This document shows positions 1-9,346 of a DNA stretch of 64,000 nucleotides, piece by piece (the first letter of the stretch is position 1; each line of letters opens with the position of its first letter). The position numbers were made by a program, and so were the translations under genes. The notes below the pieces were generated by a model. The model was given only the letters and a program-made list of their open reading frames with translations, had not been told where the DNA came from and did not search any database. The DNA is from Actinomycetota bacterium (lineage in GTDB: Bacteria; Actinomycetota; Actinomycetes; S36-B12): assembly GCA_030681835.1 (NCBI GenBank), contig JAUXRN010000007.1:1-64000 (forward strand), written 5' to 3'.

Positions 1-273
1 GTGCCGCGCGACGTCCTGGAGGTGTCCCTCACCCTGGTCGGGCGCGGCAGCAACGTCGAGGTGAAGATCGCGGACAAGATCTTCCGCGACCCGGCGCTGT
101 GGACCCCGCTGGCCAGTGGCATCGGGGCTTCCAACCGCATCGAGGTGCGCGCGCCGCGGCCGGTCACCGGGCGCTACGTGCTGATCTGGTTCTCCCGGCT
201 GCCACCCGCCGAGGAGGACGTCGGCCTGGGCCTGTACCAGGGCGGCGTCAGAAGCGTGGTCGTCCGCGGGTGA
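1..273 (+). CDS. C-terminal fragment of a protein cut by the left window edge (upstream of sigM; identity uncertain)
   Basis: Open frame from window edge to TGA at 271-273; position upstream of the sigM block. Confidence 0.5.
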   Translation: MPRDVLEVSLTLVGRGSNVEVKIADKIFRDPALWTPLASGIGASNRIEVRAPRPVTGRYVLIWFSRLPPAEEDVGLGLYQGGVRSVVVRG

Positions 274-290
274 CCTCTAGGCTCGCTGCC

Positions 291-905
291 GTGACGCATG
301 ACGAGGCTTCGGACGCCGAGCTCCTCGCTGCGCACGTCCACGGGGACCCCCGCGCGTTCGGCGTCCTCGTCGGCCGGCACCGGGACCGGCTGTGGGGGGT
401 CGCGCTGCGCACCACGGGGGACCACGAAGAGGCCGCCGACGCGCTGCAGGACGCCCTGATCTCCGCCTTCCGGCGCGCCGAGCAGTTCCGTGGCGACTCG
501 GCCGTGACGACCTGGCTGCACCGGATCGTCGTCAACGCCAGCCTGGACCGGCTCCGGCGGCGGGCGGTCCGCAGCGCCTCGCCGCTGCCGGACGACGATG
601 ACAGCCTGCCCGGCGCCCTCGTCGCAGACCCCCGCGACGCGATGGACGTGCGCGAGACCCAGATGGTCATTGCCGCGGCCCTCGCCAGCCTCCCGACCGA
701 CCAGCGGGATGCCATCGTGCTCGTCGACGTCGAGGGCTGGTCGGTCGAGGATGCCGCCCGCATGCTGAACTGCCCCGAGGGGACGATCAAGAGCCGATGC
801 TCCCGGGGCCGGGCCAAGCTGGCCAAACAGCTCTCCTTCCTGCGGAACCCTGACCCCATGGATCCCGTCGTAGAGCCGGAAGGAGGTGAGAACCGCAGTG
901 CCTGA
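291..905 (+). CDS. sigM: ECF RNA polymerase sigma factor, SigM-like
   Basis: Protein from GTG 291 (MTHDEASDAELLAAHVHGDPRAFGVLVGRHRDRLW...) has sigma70 region 2 and region 4 (CPEGTIKSRCSRGRAKL); precedes trxB/trxA. GTG 291 preferred over 99. Confidence 0.9.
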   Translation: MTHDEASDAELLAAHVHGDPRAFGVLVGRHRDRLWGVALRTTGDHEEAADALQDALISAFRRAEQFRGDSAVTTWLHRIVVNASLDRLRRRAVRSASPLPDDDDSLPGALVADPRDAMDVRETQMVIAAALASLPTDQRDAIVLVDVEGWSVEDAARMLNCPEGTIKSRCSRGRAKLAKQLSFLRNPDPMDPVVEPEGGENRSA

Positions 906-1728
906 GCAGCAGATTCCCGACAGCCCCGACGAATTCGCCGAGGTACGCGCGGCTCTCGCCGACCTGGACTTCCTGCGCCCCGACGGGTCACTAGCCGAGC
1001 CTGGTGCGCCGGCGATGCCGGACGACGTATGGGCCCGCCTCGACCATGCCCTGGCGATGGAAGCAGCGACGAGAGCTGCGGAGATGCACGACAACGTCGT
1101 GGTCCTGGCCCATCCCCGCCGCCGCTGGGCCGGTGGCCTGGTCGCCGCCGCGGTGACTGTCGTGGCGGTCGGGGCCGGTGTCGTGGTGGTTCAGGGAGCG
1201 GCCACCCAGTCGATCGTCGCCACGGAGGCCACGAAGCAGGTCGCCGCCGCCGAAGGGCCTGCGGCTCTGGCCGAGGCACCTGCGGAGGGCGGCACCGAGG
1301 ACCTCGCCGCGGCCGCTCCCGCACCGGCCACCTCGGCCGTGGTCCCGGCGTCGCGCATCGTGATGGCCAGCAACACCGATTACACGCAGGACGGCCTGCG
1401 CGGCCAGGTGTCCACGATGGTCAAGGAGCGCTTCGCCACCCCCGAGGACGCCTACGCCGATGTGGCGGTACCGGTCGAGCTGCCGGTCGTCGGCGGTTTC
1501 ACGCAGTCATGGGAGGCCCTGCGGGACTGCCTGGAGTCACTGACCCGTTCGTCGACCATCCAGGCCCTCGTCGTGGATCGCGGAACGTTCAACGGCTCCG
1601 CCGCCGGGGTGATCGTCGCCCCCGAGGAGGCGGCTGCTGGCCTGTTCGACGTCTGGGTCGTCAACGAGGACTGTGAGCAGTTGATGGCCCCCCTGGAGAA
1701 CTTCGCGCTCTACGAGTGGGCGCCGTAG
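898..1728 (+). CDS. Putative membrane anti-sigma factor / regulator paired with sigM
   Basis: Overlaps sigM stop; SD AGGAGGTG 881-888; single TM segment (GGLVAAAVTVVAVGAGVVVV). Confidence 0.7.
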   Translation: MPEQQIPDSPDEFAEVRAALADLDFLRPDGSLAEPGAPAMPDDVWARLDHALAMEAATRAAEMHDNVVVLAHPRRRWAGGLVAAAVTVVAVGAGVVVVQGAATQSIVATEATKQVAAAEGPAALAEAPAEGGTEDLAAAAPAPATSAVVPASRIVMASNTDYTQDGLRGQVSTMVKERFATPEDAYADVAVPVELPVVGGFTQSWEALRDCLESLTRSSTIQALVVDRGTFNGSAAGVIVAPEEAAAGLFDVWVVNEDCEQLMAPLENFALYEWAP

Positions 1729-1825
1729 GCCGACCCCCGGGTGCCGGGAATGGGCCCGCCCGTAGGATCGTTGAGCACGTCAGTGGATACCCCCTGAGGT
1801 ATCCACCCACCGGCCTGGAGAGGGG

Positions 1826-2767
1826 TTGGCTCGCGTGAGCGACGTCAGGAACGTGATCATCGTGGGCTCCGGCCCGGCCGGCTACACGGCCGCCGTGTAC
1901 GCCGCCCGCGCCCAGCTCGCCCCCCTCGTCTTCGAAGGCTCGGTCACGGCCGGCGGCGCCCTCATGAACACCACCGAGGTCGAGAACTTCCCGGGCTTCA
2001 CCGACGGGATCATGGGCCCGGCCCTCATGGAGGCGATGCGCGCCCAGGCGGCCAGGTTCGGTGCCGAGCTAGTCACCGACGACATCACCAGCATGGACCT
2101 GTCCGGACCGGTCAAGACCGTCGTCGACGGATCCGGCACCACCCACCGGGCCCGGTCGGTCATCCTGGCCATGGGCTCGGCCTACCGCGAGCTGGGCCTG
2201 GAGAACGAGAAGCGACTGTCCGGGCACGGTGTGTCCTGGTGCGCCACCTGCGACGGCTTCTTCTTCCGAGACCAGGACATCGCCGTGGTAGGCGGGGGCG
2301 ACTCCGCAATCGAGGAGGCCACCTTCCTGACCCGGTTCGCGAAGTCCGTCACCCTCGTGCACCGCCGGGACGCCCTGCGCGCCTCGAAGATCATGGTCGA
2401 GCGCGCCTTCGCGAACCCCAAGATCTCGTACGCGTGGAACAGCGAGGTGGCCGACATCGCCGGCGACGCCAAGGTGTCCGCCATCACCCTGCGCGACACC
2501 GCGACCGGGGACCTGCGCGAGCTCCCCGTCACCGGGCTGTTCGTCGCCATCGGACATGATCCGCGATCCGAGCTCGTCAAGGGCCAGGTCGACCTCGACG
2601 ACGAGGGCTACGTCCAGGTCGCCGGGCGCAGCACCGCCACCAGCCTGCCGGGCGTCTTCGCCTGCGGCGACCTCGTCGACCACACCTACCGCCAGGCCAT
2701 CACCGCCGCAGGGTCCGGCTGCGCCGCCGCCCTCGACGCCGAGCGCTACCTCGCAGCGAGCGAGTAG
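1826..2767 (+). CDS. trxB: Thioredoxin-disulfide reductase
   Basis: FAD motif [16 protein letters not shown], redox WCATCDG, NADPH motif [10 protein letters not shown]. Confidence 0.97.
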   Translation: MARVSDVRNVIIVGSGPAGYTAAVYAARAQLAPLVFEGSVTAGGALMNTTEVENFPGFTDGIMGPALMEAMRAQAARFGAELVTDDITSMDLSGPVKTVVDGSGTTHRARSVILAMGSAYRELGLENEKRLSGHGVSWCATCDGFFFRDQDIAVVGGGDSAIEEATFLTRFAKSVTLVHRRDALRASKIMVERAFANPKISYAWNSEVADIAGDAKVSAITLRDTATGDLRELPVTGLFVAIGHDPRSELVKGQVDLDDEGYVQVAGRSTATSLPGVFACGDLVDHTYRQAITAAGSGCAAALDAERYLAASE

Positions 2768-2826
2768 CCTGACCGGACATCCGCCGCACACCCCGCAACC
2801 CGACAACTCACACCCGGAGAAGACAC

Positions 2827-3147
2827 ATGGGAGCAACGAAGAAGGTCACCGACGCCACGTTCGCCGACGACGTGCTGCTCAGCGACAAGCCGGTGATCGT
2901 CGACTTCTGGGCGGAGTGGTGCGGGCCTTGCAAGATGGTGGCCCCGATCCTCGAGGAGATCGCCTCCGAGAACGACGGCGTCGTCATCGCCAAGCTCAAC
3001 GTCGACGAGAACCCGCAGACGGCAGCCTCGTACGGCATCACGTCGATCCCGACGATGAACGTCTACAAGGGCGGCCAGATCGTCAAGACCATCATCGGTG
3101 CCAAGCCCAAGGCCGCGCTCCTGGCGGACCTCGCTCCGTATCTGTAG
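2827..3147 (+). CDS. trxA: Thioredoxin
   Basis: WAEWCGPCKMVAPILEEIA active site. Confidence 0.97.
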   Translation: MGATKKVTDATFADDVLLSDKPVIVDFWAEWCGPCKMVAPILEEIASENDGVVIAKLNVDENPQTAASYGITSIPTMNVYKGGQIVKTIIGAKPKAALLADLAPYL

Positions 3148-3210
3148 TCCGGTGACCCCCGGGGAGCCCGACGCCGGGCTCGCCGAGCCGCCCGCTGAGG
3201 CTGTGCCGGC

Positions 3211-4248
3211 ATGATGCGTCGTGGTGCCCGGGGGCCTGCCGTGGCCGAGGTTCGCGCACGGCTCACGCAGTTGGGGTTGTGCCCGGCCACCGCCGAGGAC
3301 CCACTCGTGTTTGACGACGTCCTCGATCACGCCGTCCGCTCCTTCCAGCAGGAGCGGGGCATCACGGTCGACGGGATCGTTGGTCCGCAGACCTTCCGTC
3401 GCCTCGAGGAGGCGCGCTGGCAGCTCGGCGACCGCGTGCTCTCGTACACCCCCGGCCACGTCATGAGTGGCGACGATGTGACGGAGCTGCAGCGTCGGCT
3501 CAGCGAGCTCGGCTTCGCGGCAGGACGCCAGGACGGGCTGTTCGGCCCGCAGACGGACACGGCTCTGCGCGAGTTTCAGGCGGGAGTCGGGGTCACCTCC
3601 GACGGGACGTGCGGCCCGGACACCTTCCGGGCCTTCGACCGGCTCGTGCGCACCGTCTCCGGAGGCAACGCGACCACGCTCCGCGAGCACATCACCCTGG
3701 CCGAGCTCCAGACGGGAGTAGCCGACAAGGTGGTGGTCCTTGATCCCGGGGATGGCTCGGGAGCCGATGTCTGCCATGCCATCGCGGTACGTGTCGAGGG
3801 CCGACTGGCCGCGCTGGGCACGCAGGTGCTGCTGACCCGAGCCCTGCAGGCGGATGCGCCGGACGACCGGGCGCGTGCGCAGTTCGCAAACGAGACGGGT
3901 GCCGACATCGTCCTGTCGCTGGGAGTCAATCACGTCGCCAGTCCGATGCCGAACGGCGTGGTGACCTTCTACTTTGGCGACGCGCACGGGGGTGCGCACT
4001 CACCAGCGGGCCGCATCCTGGCCGAGCTCGTGCAGGAGGAACTGCATGCCCGGACCGACCTGCTGGACTGCCAGACCCATCCGCGCGGCTGGGACCTCCT
4101 GCGGCTGACCAAGATGCCGGCGATCAGGGTCGAGATGGGCTACCTCTCGAACGAGGCCGACGCCCGGCGGCTGGTGAACCCGGCCTTCCAGGACACCGTG
4201 GCCGAGGGCCTCGCCGCAGCAGTGACCAGGTTCTGCGCCCCGCGCTGA
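3211..4248 (+). CDS. cwlM: CwlM-type N-acetylmuramoyl-L-alanine amidase homologue (two peptidoglycan-binding domains + amidase_3)
   Basis: Two PG_binding_1 repeats, amidase_3-like C-terminus, synteny after trxA. Confidence 0.85.
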   Translation: MMRRGARGPAVAEVRARLTQLGLCPATAEDPLVFDDVLDHAVRSFQQERGITVDGIVGPQTFRRLEEARWQLGDRVLSYTPGHVMSGDDVTELQRRLSELGFAAGRQDGLFGPQTDTALREFQAGVGVTSDGTCGPDTFRAFDRLVRTVSGGNATTLREHITLAELQTGVADKVVVLDPGDGSGADVCHAIAVRVEGRLAALGTQVLLTRALQADAPDDRARAQFANETGADIVLSLGVNHVASPMPNGVVTFYFGDAHGGAHSPAGRILAELVQEELHARTDLLDCQTHPRGWDLLRLTKMPAIRVEMGYLSNEADARRLVNPAFQDTVAEGLAAAVTRFCAPR

Positions 4249-4255
4249 CGCAGGC

Positions 4256-4369
4256 TCAACCGGCGGGCCGGTAGGCCTCGGCCGCTGGACGCGGCCAGAC
4301 GAGCCGGGCGACGAAGCCCAGCAGCACACCCGCCGCCACGAGCCCGGCGAGTGCCAGCAGACGCCGCAT
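4256..4369 (-). CDS. 37-aa putative single-pass membrane micro-protein (MRRLLALAGLVAAGVLLGFVARLVWPRPAAEAYRPAG)
   Basis: ATG-to-TGA ORF below track cut-off filling the cwlM/aminotransferase gap; hydrophobic segment. Confidence 0.4.
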   Translation of the reverse strand: MRRLLALAGLVAAGVLLGFVARLVWPRPAAEAYRPAG

Positions 4370-4407
4370 GTCAGGGATCCCTTCGCCGGGCCCTATCGTA
4401 AGTCGTC

Positions 4408-5757
4408 ATGACCCTGGCGGGACAGGGCAGGAATCGCGGCGCGGCCGCGGAGGCGGAGGTGACGATGACCGGCACACGGCTGGATCCCTGGGTGGATGCA
4501 TACGCCAGTCGCGCCCACGCCATGCGAGCCTCCGAGATCCGGGCATTGTTCGCCGTCGCGTCCCGCCCCGAGGTCGTCTCGCTCGCCGGCGGCATGCCTT
4601 TCGTGCAGGCGCTACCCGTGGAAATGCTCGCCAGCACGGCTCAACGGCTGCTGTACGAGCGTGGAGACGTGGCCCTGCAGTATGGCTCCGGCCAGGGCGA
4701 TGTCACCCTGCGCGAGCAGATCCTGCAGGTCATCGCGGAAGTGGGCGTCACCGCTCACCCGGACGACATCGTGGTGACCACGGGCTCGCAGATGGCCCTC
4801 GACCTCGTTACGCGCGTCTTCTGCGACCCCGGCGACGTCGTCCTGGTTGAGTCACCCTCCTACGTCGGTGCGCTCGGGGTGTTTCGCTCGTATGAGTGCA
4901 ACGTCGTGCACGTCGCGATGGACGAGGAGGGCCTTGTCCCGTCCGCTCTTGAGGAGGCGATCGCCCGCGTCCGCTTGGCCGGCCAGCGGATCAAGCTCAT
5001 CTACACGATCCCCAGCTTCCACAATCCGGCAGGCGTCACTCAAGGGCCCGGTCGCCGCGCCGAGGTGCTGGCGATCGCCCAGCGTGAGGGCATCGCGCTG
5101 CTCGAGGACGACCCGTATGGACTGCTCGGCTTCGAAGGCGAGCCGCCGCGCGCGATCCGGGCCGATGACGCCGATGGGGTCATCTACTTGGGCTCGTTCT
5201 CCAAGACCATCGCCGCGGGTCTGCGCGTGGGCTGGGCGGTCGCCCCGCATGGCGTGCGAGAGAAGCTCGTCCTCGCGGCCGAGGCCGCCGTGCTCTGCCC
5301 ATCCAACTACGCCCAGCTCACCGTGTCGGAGTACCTCGCCACCCAGCCGTGGCGCGAGCAGATCAAGACCTTCCAGGAGGTCTACCGCGAACGCCGCGAC
5401 GCACTGCTGGAGTCGCTGCAGGCCCTGATGCCCGAAGGCACGACCTGGACCATCCCGGCCGGCGGCTTCTACTCCTGGCTCACGTTGCCGCATGGACTCG
5501 ACGCCACGGCAATGCTGCCGCGAGCCGTTGCCAACCTGGTCGCCTACGTGCCAGGGACCGGCTTCTACGTCAACGGGCAGGGTCGCCAGAACCTTCGCCT
5601 GTCCTATTGCTACCCCGAACCGGACCGCATCCGCGAGGGCGTGCGGCGGCTCGCCGCGGTCATCGAGTCCGAGCTCGAGCTCGCCCAGACCTTCGGCACA
5701 ACACACGGCCTGAATCCCGTGTCGGGCACGTCCGTGCCGGCGCCCAACCTGCAGTAG
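4408..5757 (+). CDS. PLP-dependent aminotransferase (class I/II fold)
   Basis: YLGSFSKTIAAGLRVGWAVAP PLP lysine motif; IYTIPSFHNPAGVT. Confidence 0.88.
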   Translation: MTLAGQGRNRGAAAEAEVTMTGTRLDPWVDAYASRAHAMRASEIRALFAVASRPEVVSLAGGMPFVQALPVEMLASTAQRLLYERGDVALQYGSGQGDVTLREQILQVIAEVGVTAHPDDIVVTTGSQMALDLVTRVFCDPGDVVLVESPSYVGALGVFRSYECNVVHVAMDEEGLVPSALEEAIARVRLAGQRIKLIYTIPSFHNPAGVTQGPGRRAEVLAIAQREGIALLEDDPYGLLGFEGEPPRAIRADDADGVIYLGSFSKTIAAGLRVGWAVAPHGVREKLVLAAEAAVLCPSNYAQLTVSEYLATQPWREQIKTFQEVYRERRDALLESLQALMPEGTTWTIPAGGFYSWLTLPHGLDATAMLPRAVANLVAYVPGTGFYVNGQGRQNLRLSYCYPEPDRIREGVRRLAAVIESELELAQTFGTTHGLNPVSGTSVPAPNLQ

Positions 5758-5764
5758 GAGCGGC

Positions 5765-6706
5765 ATGCACGTACTGGTCCTCGCGGGCGGCCTGTCCGCG
5801 GAACGCGATGTCTCGCTGCGCTCGGGCCGCCGAGTGGCTGAAGCGCTCCGCACCGACCGACCCGACTGGGAGGTGCGCGAGCACGATGTTGATGCTGGGC
5901 TGCTCGCGCGGCTCCGCGATCACCGTCCCGACTGCATCGTGCCACTCCTGCATGGTGCGGCCGGTGAGGACGGTGCTCTCCGGGATGTGTTGGAGTCATT
6001 GAGAATTCCGTTCCTCGGCTCCCCTGCGGCGGCCAGTCGACTCGCCTTCGACAAGCCGGTGGCAAAGCGGCTCGCGGAACAGGCGGGCATCAACACGCCG
6101 CCATGCGTGGCGATGCCGCAGTCGACGTTCCGTGAGCTCGGTGCCAGCGCAGTCCTAGACGCCGTGGTCGAACAAGTGGGCCTGCCGCTCGTCGTCAAGC
6201 CGACGAAGGGAGGGTCATCCCTCGGCACGTCCATCGTGCATCGGTCGGCCGACCTGCCCGCCGCCATGGTCGGGGCGTTCGCGTACGGCGACGTCGTCAT
6301 GCTCGAGCGCTACATCGCCGGAGTCGAGGTGGCCGTGAGCGTCTTCGAACGCGACGCCGACCTGCTGGCCCTGTCCGCCGTGGAGATCGTGCCGCCAGGC
6401 GAGCTGTACGACTACAGCGCTCGGTACACGGCGGGAACGACCGAGTTCTTCTGCCCGGCTCGACTCGCTGATGAGTCGGCCCGCGGCGCCCAGGCGGTGG
6501 CACTTGATGTGCATGCGCTGCTCGGGCTCGTCGACTTCTCGCGCACCGACCTCATCATCGATGAGGAAGGTCGTCCGTGGTTCCTCGAGGTGAACGTGGC
6601 GCCGGGAATGACCGAGACATCCCTTTTCCCGCAGGCGCTGGCCGAGGCCGACCTTGCTCTCGGTGACCTGGTGGCTGGACTGGTCGAGGTCGCCGTCACG
6701 CGTTAG
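5765..6706 (+). CDS. ddl: D-alanine--D-alanine ligase family protein
   Basis: LAGGLSAERDVSLRSG, KPTKGGSSLGTS, WFLEVNVAPGMTETS ATP-grasp motifs. Confidence 0.85.
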   Translation: MHVLVLAGGLSAERDVSLRSGRRVAEALRTDRPDWEVREHDVDAGLLARLRDHRPDCIVPLLHGAAGEDGALRDVLESLRIPFLGSPAAASRLAFDKPVAKRLAEQAGINTPPCVAMPQSTFRELGASAVLDAVVEQVGLPLVVKPTKGGSSLGTSIVHRSADLPAAMVGAFAYGDVVMLERYIAGVEVAVSVFERDADLLALSAVEIVPPGELYDYSARYTAGTTEFFCPARLADESARGAQAVALDVHALLGLVDFSRTDLIIDEEGRPWFLEVNVAPGMTETSLFPQALAEADLALGDLVAGLVEVAVTR

Positions 6707-6727
6707 CGGCCAGGCTTCGCCAGCCGG

Positions 6728-7681
6728 TCATCGTCCGGCGATCACGTCCGCGATCCGGGCAGCGTCGGAGGCGTCCGCGCACTCGATGACAATGCGTCCG
6801 CGCGACCGCAACGTCGTGAACCCCTCGAAACCCACGGTGGTGTCGAGCACACCGCCGATCCGCTCGGCCGACTCCGTCAGGGCGTCAGAGACATCCGGAT
6901 CACGAGATACGGAGACCCTGCGTCGGCGCTTGCGGGCCTCAGGAGCACCAACGAGGACGATCTCCTCGACCGCGCGCACGCTCAGTCCCTCGGAGACGAT
7001 CCGCTGGGCCAGCGCATCCATGGCAGCGGGATCGTCCAGCGCGAGCAGGGCACGGGCGTGCCCCGCGCTGATGACGCCGGCAGCGACCCGGCGCTGGACA
7101 TCCGGGGGCAGCTTGAGCAGTCGGAGGGTATTGCTGACCTGCGGGCGCGAGCGTCCGATGCGCCGGGCGAGTTCGTCCTGCGTGCAGCCGAAGTCCGATA
7201 GGAGTTGCTGGTAGGCGGCGGCCTCCTCCAGGGCATTGAGGTCGGCCCGGTGCAGGTTCTCCAGCAGGGCGTCGCGGAGCATGGCGTCGTCGTCTGTGTC
7301 CCGGATGATGGCCGGGATGACGGCCAGGCCCGCCTCCCGGCAGGCGCGCAGGCGTCGCTCCCCGGCGACGAGCTCGTAATTGCCGCCGGCGCCCCGCCGA
7401 ACGACGACCGGCTGGAGCAGGCCGATCTCCTTGATCGAGAAGACCAACTCCGCGAGGGAGTCCTCGTCGAACACCTCCCGGGGCTGGCGCGGGTTCGGTA
7501 CGACCACATCGATGGGCAATTCGGCATAGGTGGCGCCGATGGCCACCCCGGGCACGGGGCCTACGGGTGACCCTGCCGACGGTGCGTCCACCTGCTGACC
7601 GTGCTCGGCTGGCGGGGAAGGATCGACACCCGGAATCAGTGCGCCCAGGCCCCGGCCCAGGCCGCGCTTGGGCGCCGCCAT
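6728..7681 (-). CDS. parB: Chromosome partitioning protein ParB
   Basis: MAAPKRGLGRGLGALIPG start, PNPRQPREVF, LVAGERRLRACREAG, HTH DELARRIGRSRPQVSNTLRLL. Confidence 0.96.
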   Translation of the reverse strand: MAAPKRGLGRGLGALIPGVDPSPPAEHGQQVDAPSAGSPVGPVPGVAIGATYAELPIDVVVPNPRQPREVFDEDSLAELVFSIKEIGLLQPVVVRRGAGGNYELVAGERRLRACREAGLAVIPAIIRDTDDDAMLRDALLENLHRADLNALEEAAAYQQLLSDFGCTQDELARRIGRSRPQVSNTLRLLKLPPDVQRRVAAGVISAGHARALLALDDPAAMDALAQRIVSEGLSVRAVEEIVLVGAPEARKRRRRVSVSRDPDVSDALTESAERIGGVLDTTVGFEGFTTLRSRGRIVIECADASDAARIADVIAGR

Positions 7682-7723
7682 GGATCCTCCAATCGGGGGA
7701 CAACTAGCCCCCATTTGTCGCTT

Positions 7724-8545
7724 TTATTGTATATTGTCTGTGGATAAGTCTGTGGATCGTGCCGGAGCAGTGCCCATGCCGGCGAGCTGGGCGGCCGCCT
7801 CCCGATAGGCAATGGCGCCCGGCGATGCGGGGTCGTAGGTGATCACCGTCTGTCCGTAGGAGGGGGCTTCCGAGAGCCGGACGGAACGAGGGATCACCGT
7901 GTCAAGAACCTGGGCTCCGAAGTGGGTTCGCACTTCGTCAGCCACCTGCGACGCGAGCCGGGTGCGTCCGTCGTACATGGTCAGCAGGATGGCGCCCACC
8001 TGGAGGCCGGGGTTGAGGTGGGTGCGCACCATGTCGACCGTCCGCAGCAGTTGGGACAGGCCCTCGAGTGCGTAGTACTCGCACTGGATCGGCAGCAACA
8101 GCTCCCGCGCGGCCACTAGCCCATTCAGGGTCAGCAGGCCCAGGCTCGGCGGGCAGTCAAGCAGGACGATGTCTACCTGGTCCTCGTGGCCGGCTCGGTA
8201 GGAGTCGATGGCCCGCGACAATCGGTATTCCCGGGCCACCTGGGCGACCAGCTCGATCTCGGCCCCGGCCAGGTCGATCGTGGCGGGGACGACCGACAGG
8301 CCAGGAACATCCGGGCACGCCTGCACCACGTCGGCGATCGTGACATCGGAGGTGAGCACCTCGTAGATGCCTTCGGTTCCCTCGTGGTGGTCGACGCCGA
8401 GTGCGGTCGAGGCATTGCCCTGGGGATCCAGGTCGATCACCAGTACCCGGTGGCCGGACTGCGCCAGTGCCGCGGCGATGTTGACCGTGCTGGTGGTCTT
8501 GCCGACGCCACCCTTCTGATTGGCGACGGTGATGATGCGGGTCAC
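7724..8545 (-). CDS. parA: Chromosome partitioning ATPase ParA/Soj
   Basis: ITVANQKGGVGKTTSTVNIA deviant Walker A; GTG 8545 (or TTG 8554) start. Confidence 0.96.
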   Translation of the reverse strand: MTRIITVANQKGGVGKTTSTVNIAAALAQSGHRVLVIDLDPQGNASTALGVDHHEGTEGIYEVLTSDVTIADVVQACPDVPGLSVVPATIDLAGAEIELVAQVAREYRLSRAIDSYRAGHEDQVDIVLLDCPPSLGLLTLNGLVAARELLLPIQCEYYALEGLSQLLRTVDMVRTHLNPGLQVGAILLTMYDGRTRLASQVADEVRTHFGAQVLDTVIPRSVRLSEAPSYGQTVITYDPASPGAIAYREAAAQLAGMGTAPARSTDLSTDNIQ

Positions 8546-8572
8546 GCGGGCCAACCCAGGCCCGCGGTGCTC

Positions 8573-8586
8573 GTTTCACGTGGAAC
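8573..8586. promoter_or_regulatory. parS: parS-like site GTTTCACGTGGAAC
   Basis: One mismatch to GTTTCACGTGAAAC, between rsmG and parA. Confidence 0.85.
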
Positions 8587-8677
8587 ATCGTGGGCCGCGG
8601 CTTCGCCGCGTTGCTCATCGACTGTCTCGGGCCACCCCAGCCCGCTCACGGCGTGGCTGTCGGTGTCGGGCATGGCG

Positions 8678-9340
8678 TCATTCTGCCGCACCACGGATGC
8701 CCGTGATGACGGTTGTCGGGGGCTCGACCACTCCACTCCCGCACACCCGCACCTCTAGGTGGACCAGGCCGGCGGCGGCGGCCTGGGCTGCTGCCTCCGC
8801 AAGTTCGTCTGGAGCGCTGGAGCCCTTCAGTGCGACGAGCCGCCCACCGTCGGCCAGCAGCGGAACCGTCCAGCCGACCAGGCGTCCCAGTGGAGCCACG
8901 GCCCGAGCAGTGACAACGTCGACCGGCTCCCAGCCGCCCTCCCGCGGGGCCTGCTCGCCGCGGACGCGGACCACGCGTACGCGATCGGAAAGGTTCAAGG
9001 CCTGCACGGCCTCACTGAGGAACACCGTGCGTCGCAGAAGTGGCTCAAGGAGGTGAACCGTGACGTCCGGCCGGACGATTGCCCAGACCAGTCCGGGCAG
9101 GCCCGCGCCGCTCCCGACATCGGCCACCGAGGCTCCGGTGGGAACGAGGCCCAGCGACGGCTCGGCGACGACGGCGCAGTTGAGGAGGTGGCGCTGCCAC
9201 AGCCGAGGCACCTCTCGCGGGCCGATCAGCCCGCGATCGACTCCGGGTCCGGCGAGCAGGTCGGCGAACGCCTGGAGGGGTTCCGCGTAGGGGGCCAGCC
9301 AACCGGGCAGGTCGGGTGGGTCCGTTTCACGGGAAACCAT
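8678..9340 (-). CDS. rsmG: 16S rRNA (guanine527-N7)-methyltransferase RsmG
   Basis: VADVGSGAGLPGLVWAIVRPD SAM motif; synteny with parA/jag. Confidence 0.95.
   Translation of the reverse strand: MVSRETDPPDLPGWLAPYAEPLQAFADLLAGPGVDRGLIGPREVPRLWQRHLLNCAVVAEPSLGLVPTGASVADVGSGAGLPGLVWAIVRPDVTVHLLEPLLRRTVFLSEAVQALNLSDRVRVVRVRGEQAPREGGWEPVDVVTARAVAPLGRLVGWTVPLLADGGRLVALKGSSAPDELAEAAAQAAAAGLVHLEVRVCGSGVVEPPTTVITGIRGAAE
9324..9337. promoter_or_regulatory. parS: parS-like site GTTTCACGGGAAAC
   Basis: One mismatch to parS consensus, at the 5' end of rsmG. Confidence 0.75.
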
Positions 9341-9346
9341 GAGGAG

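Noticed and set aside
2746-3999. 417-aa minus ORF over trxA/cwlM
   Set aside because: Antisense shadow spanning two recognised genes.
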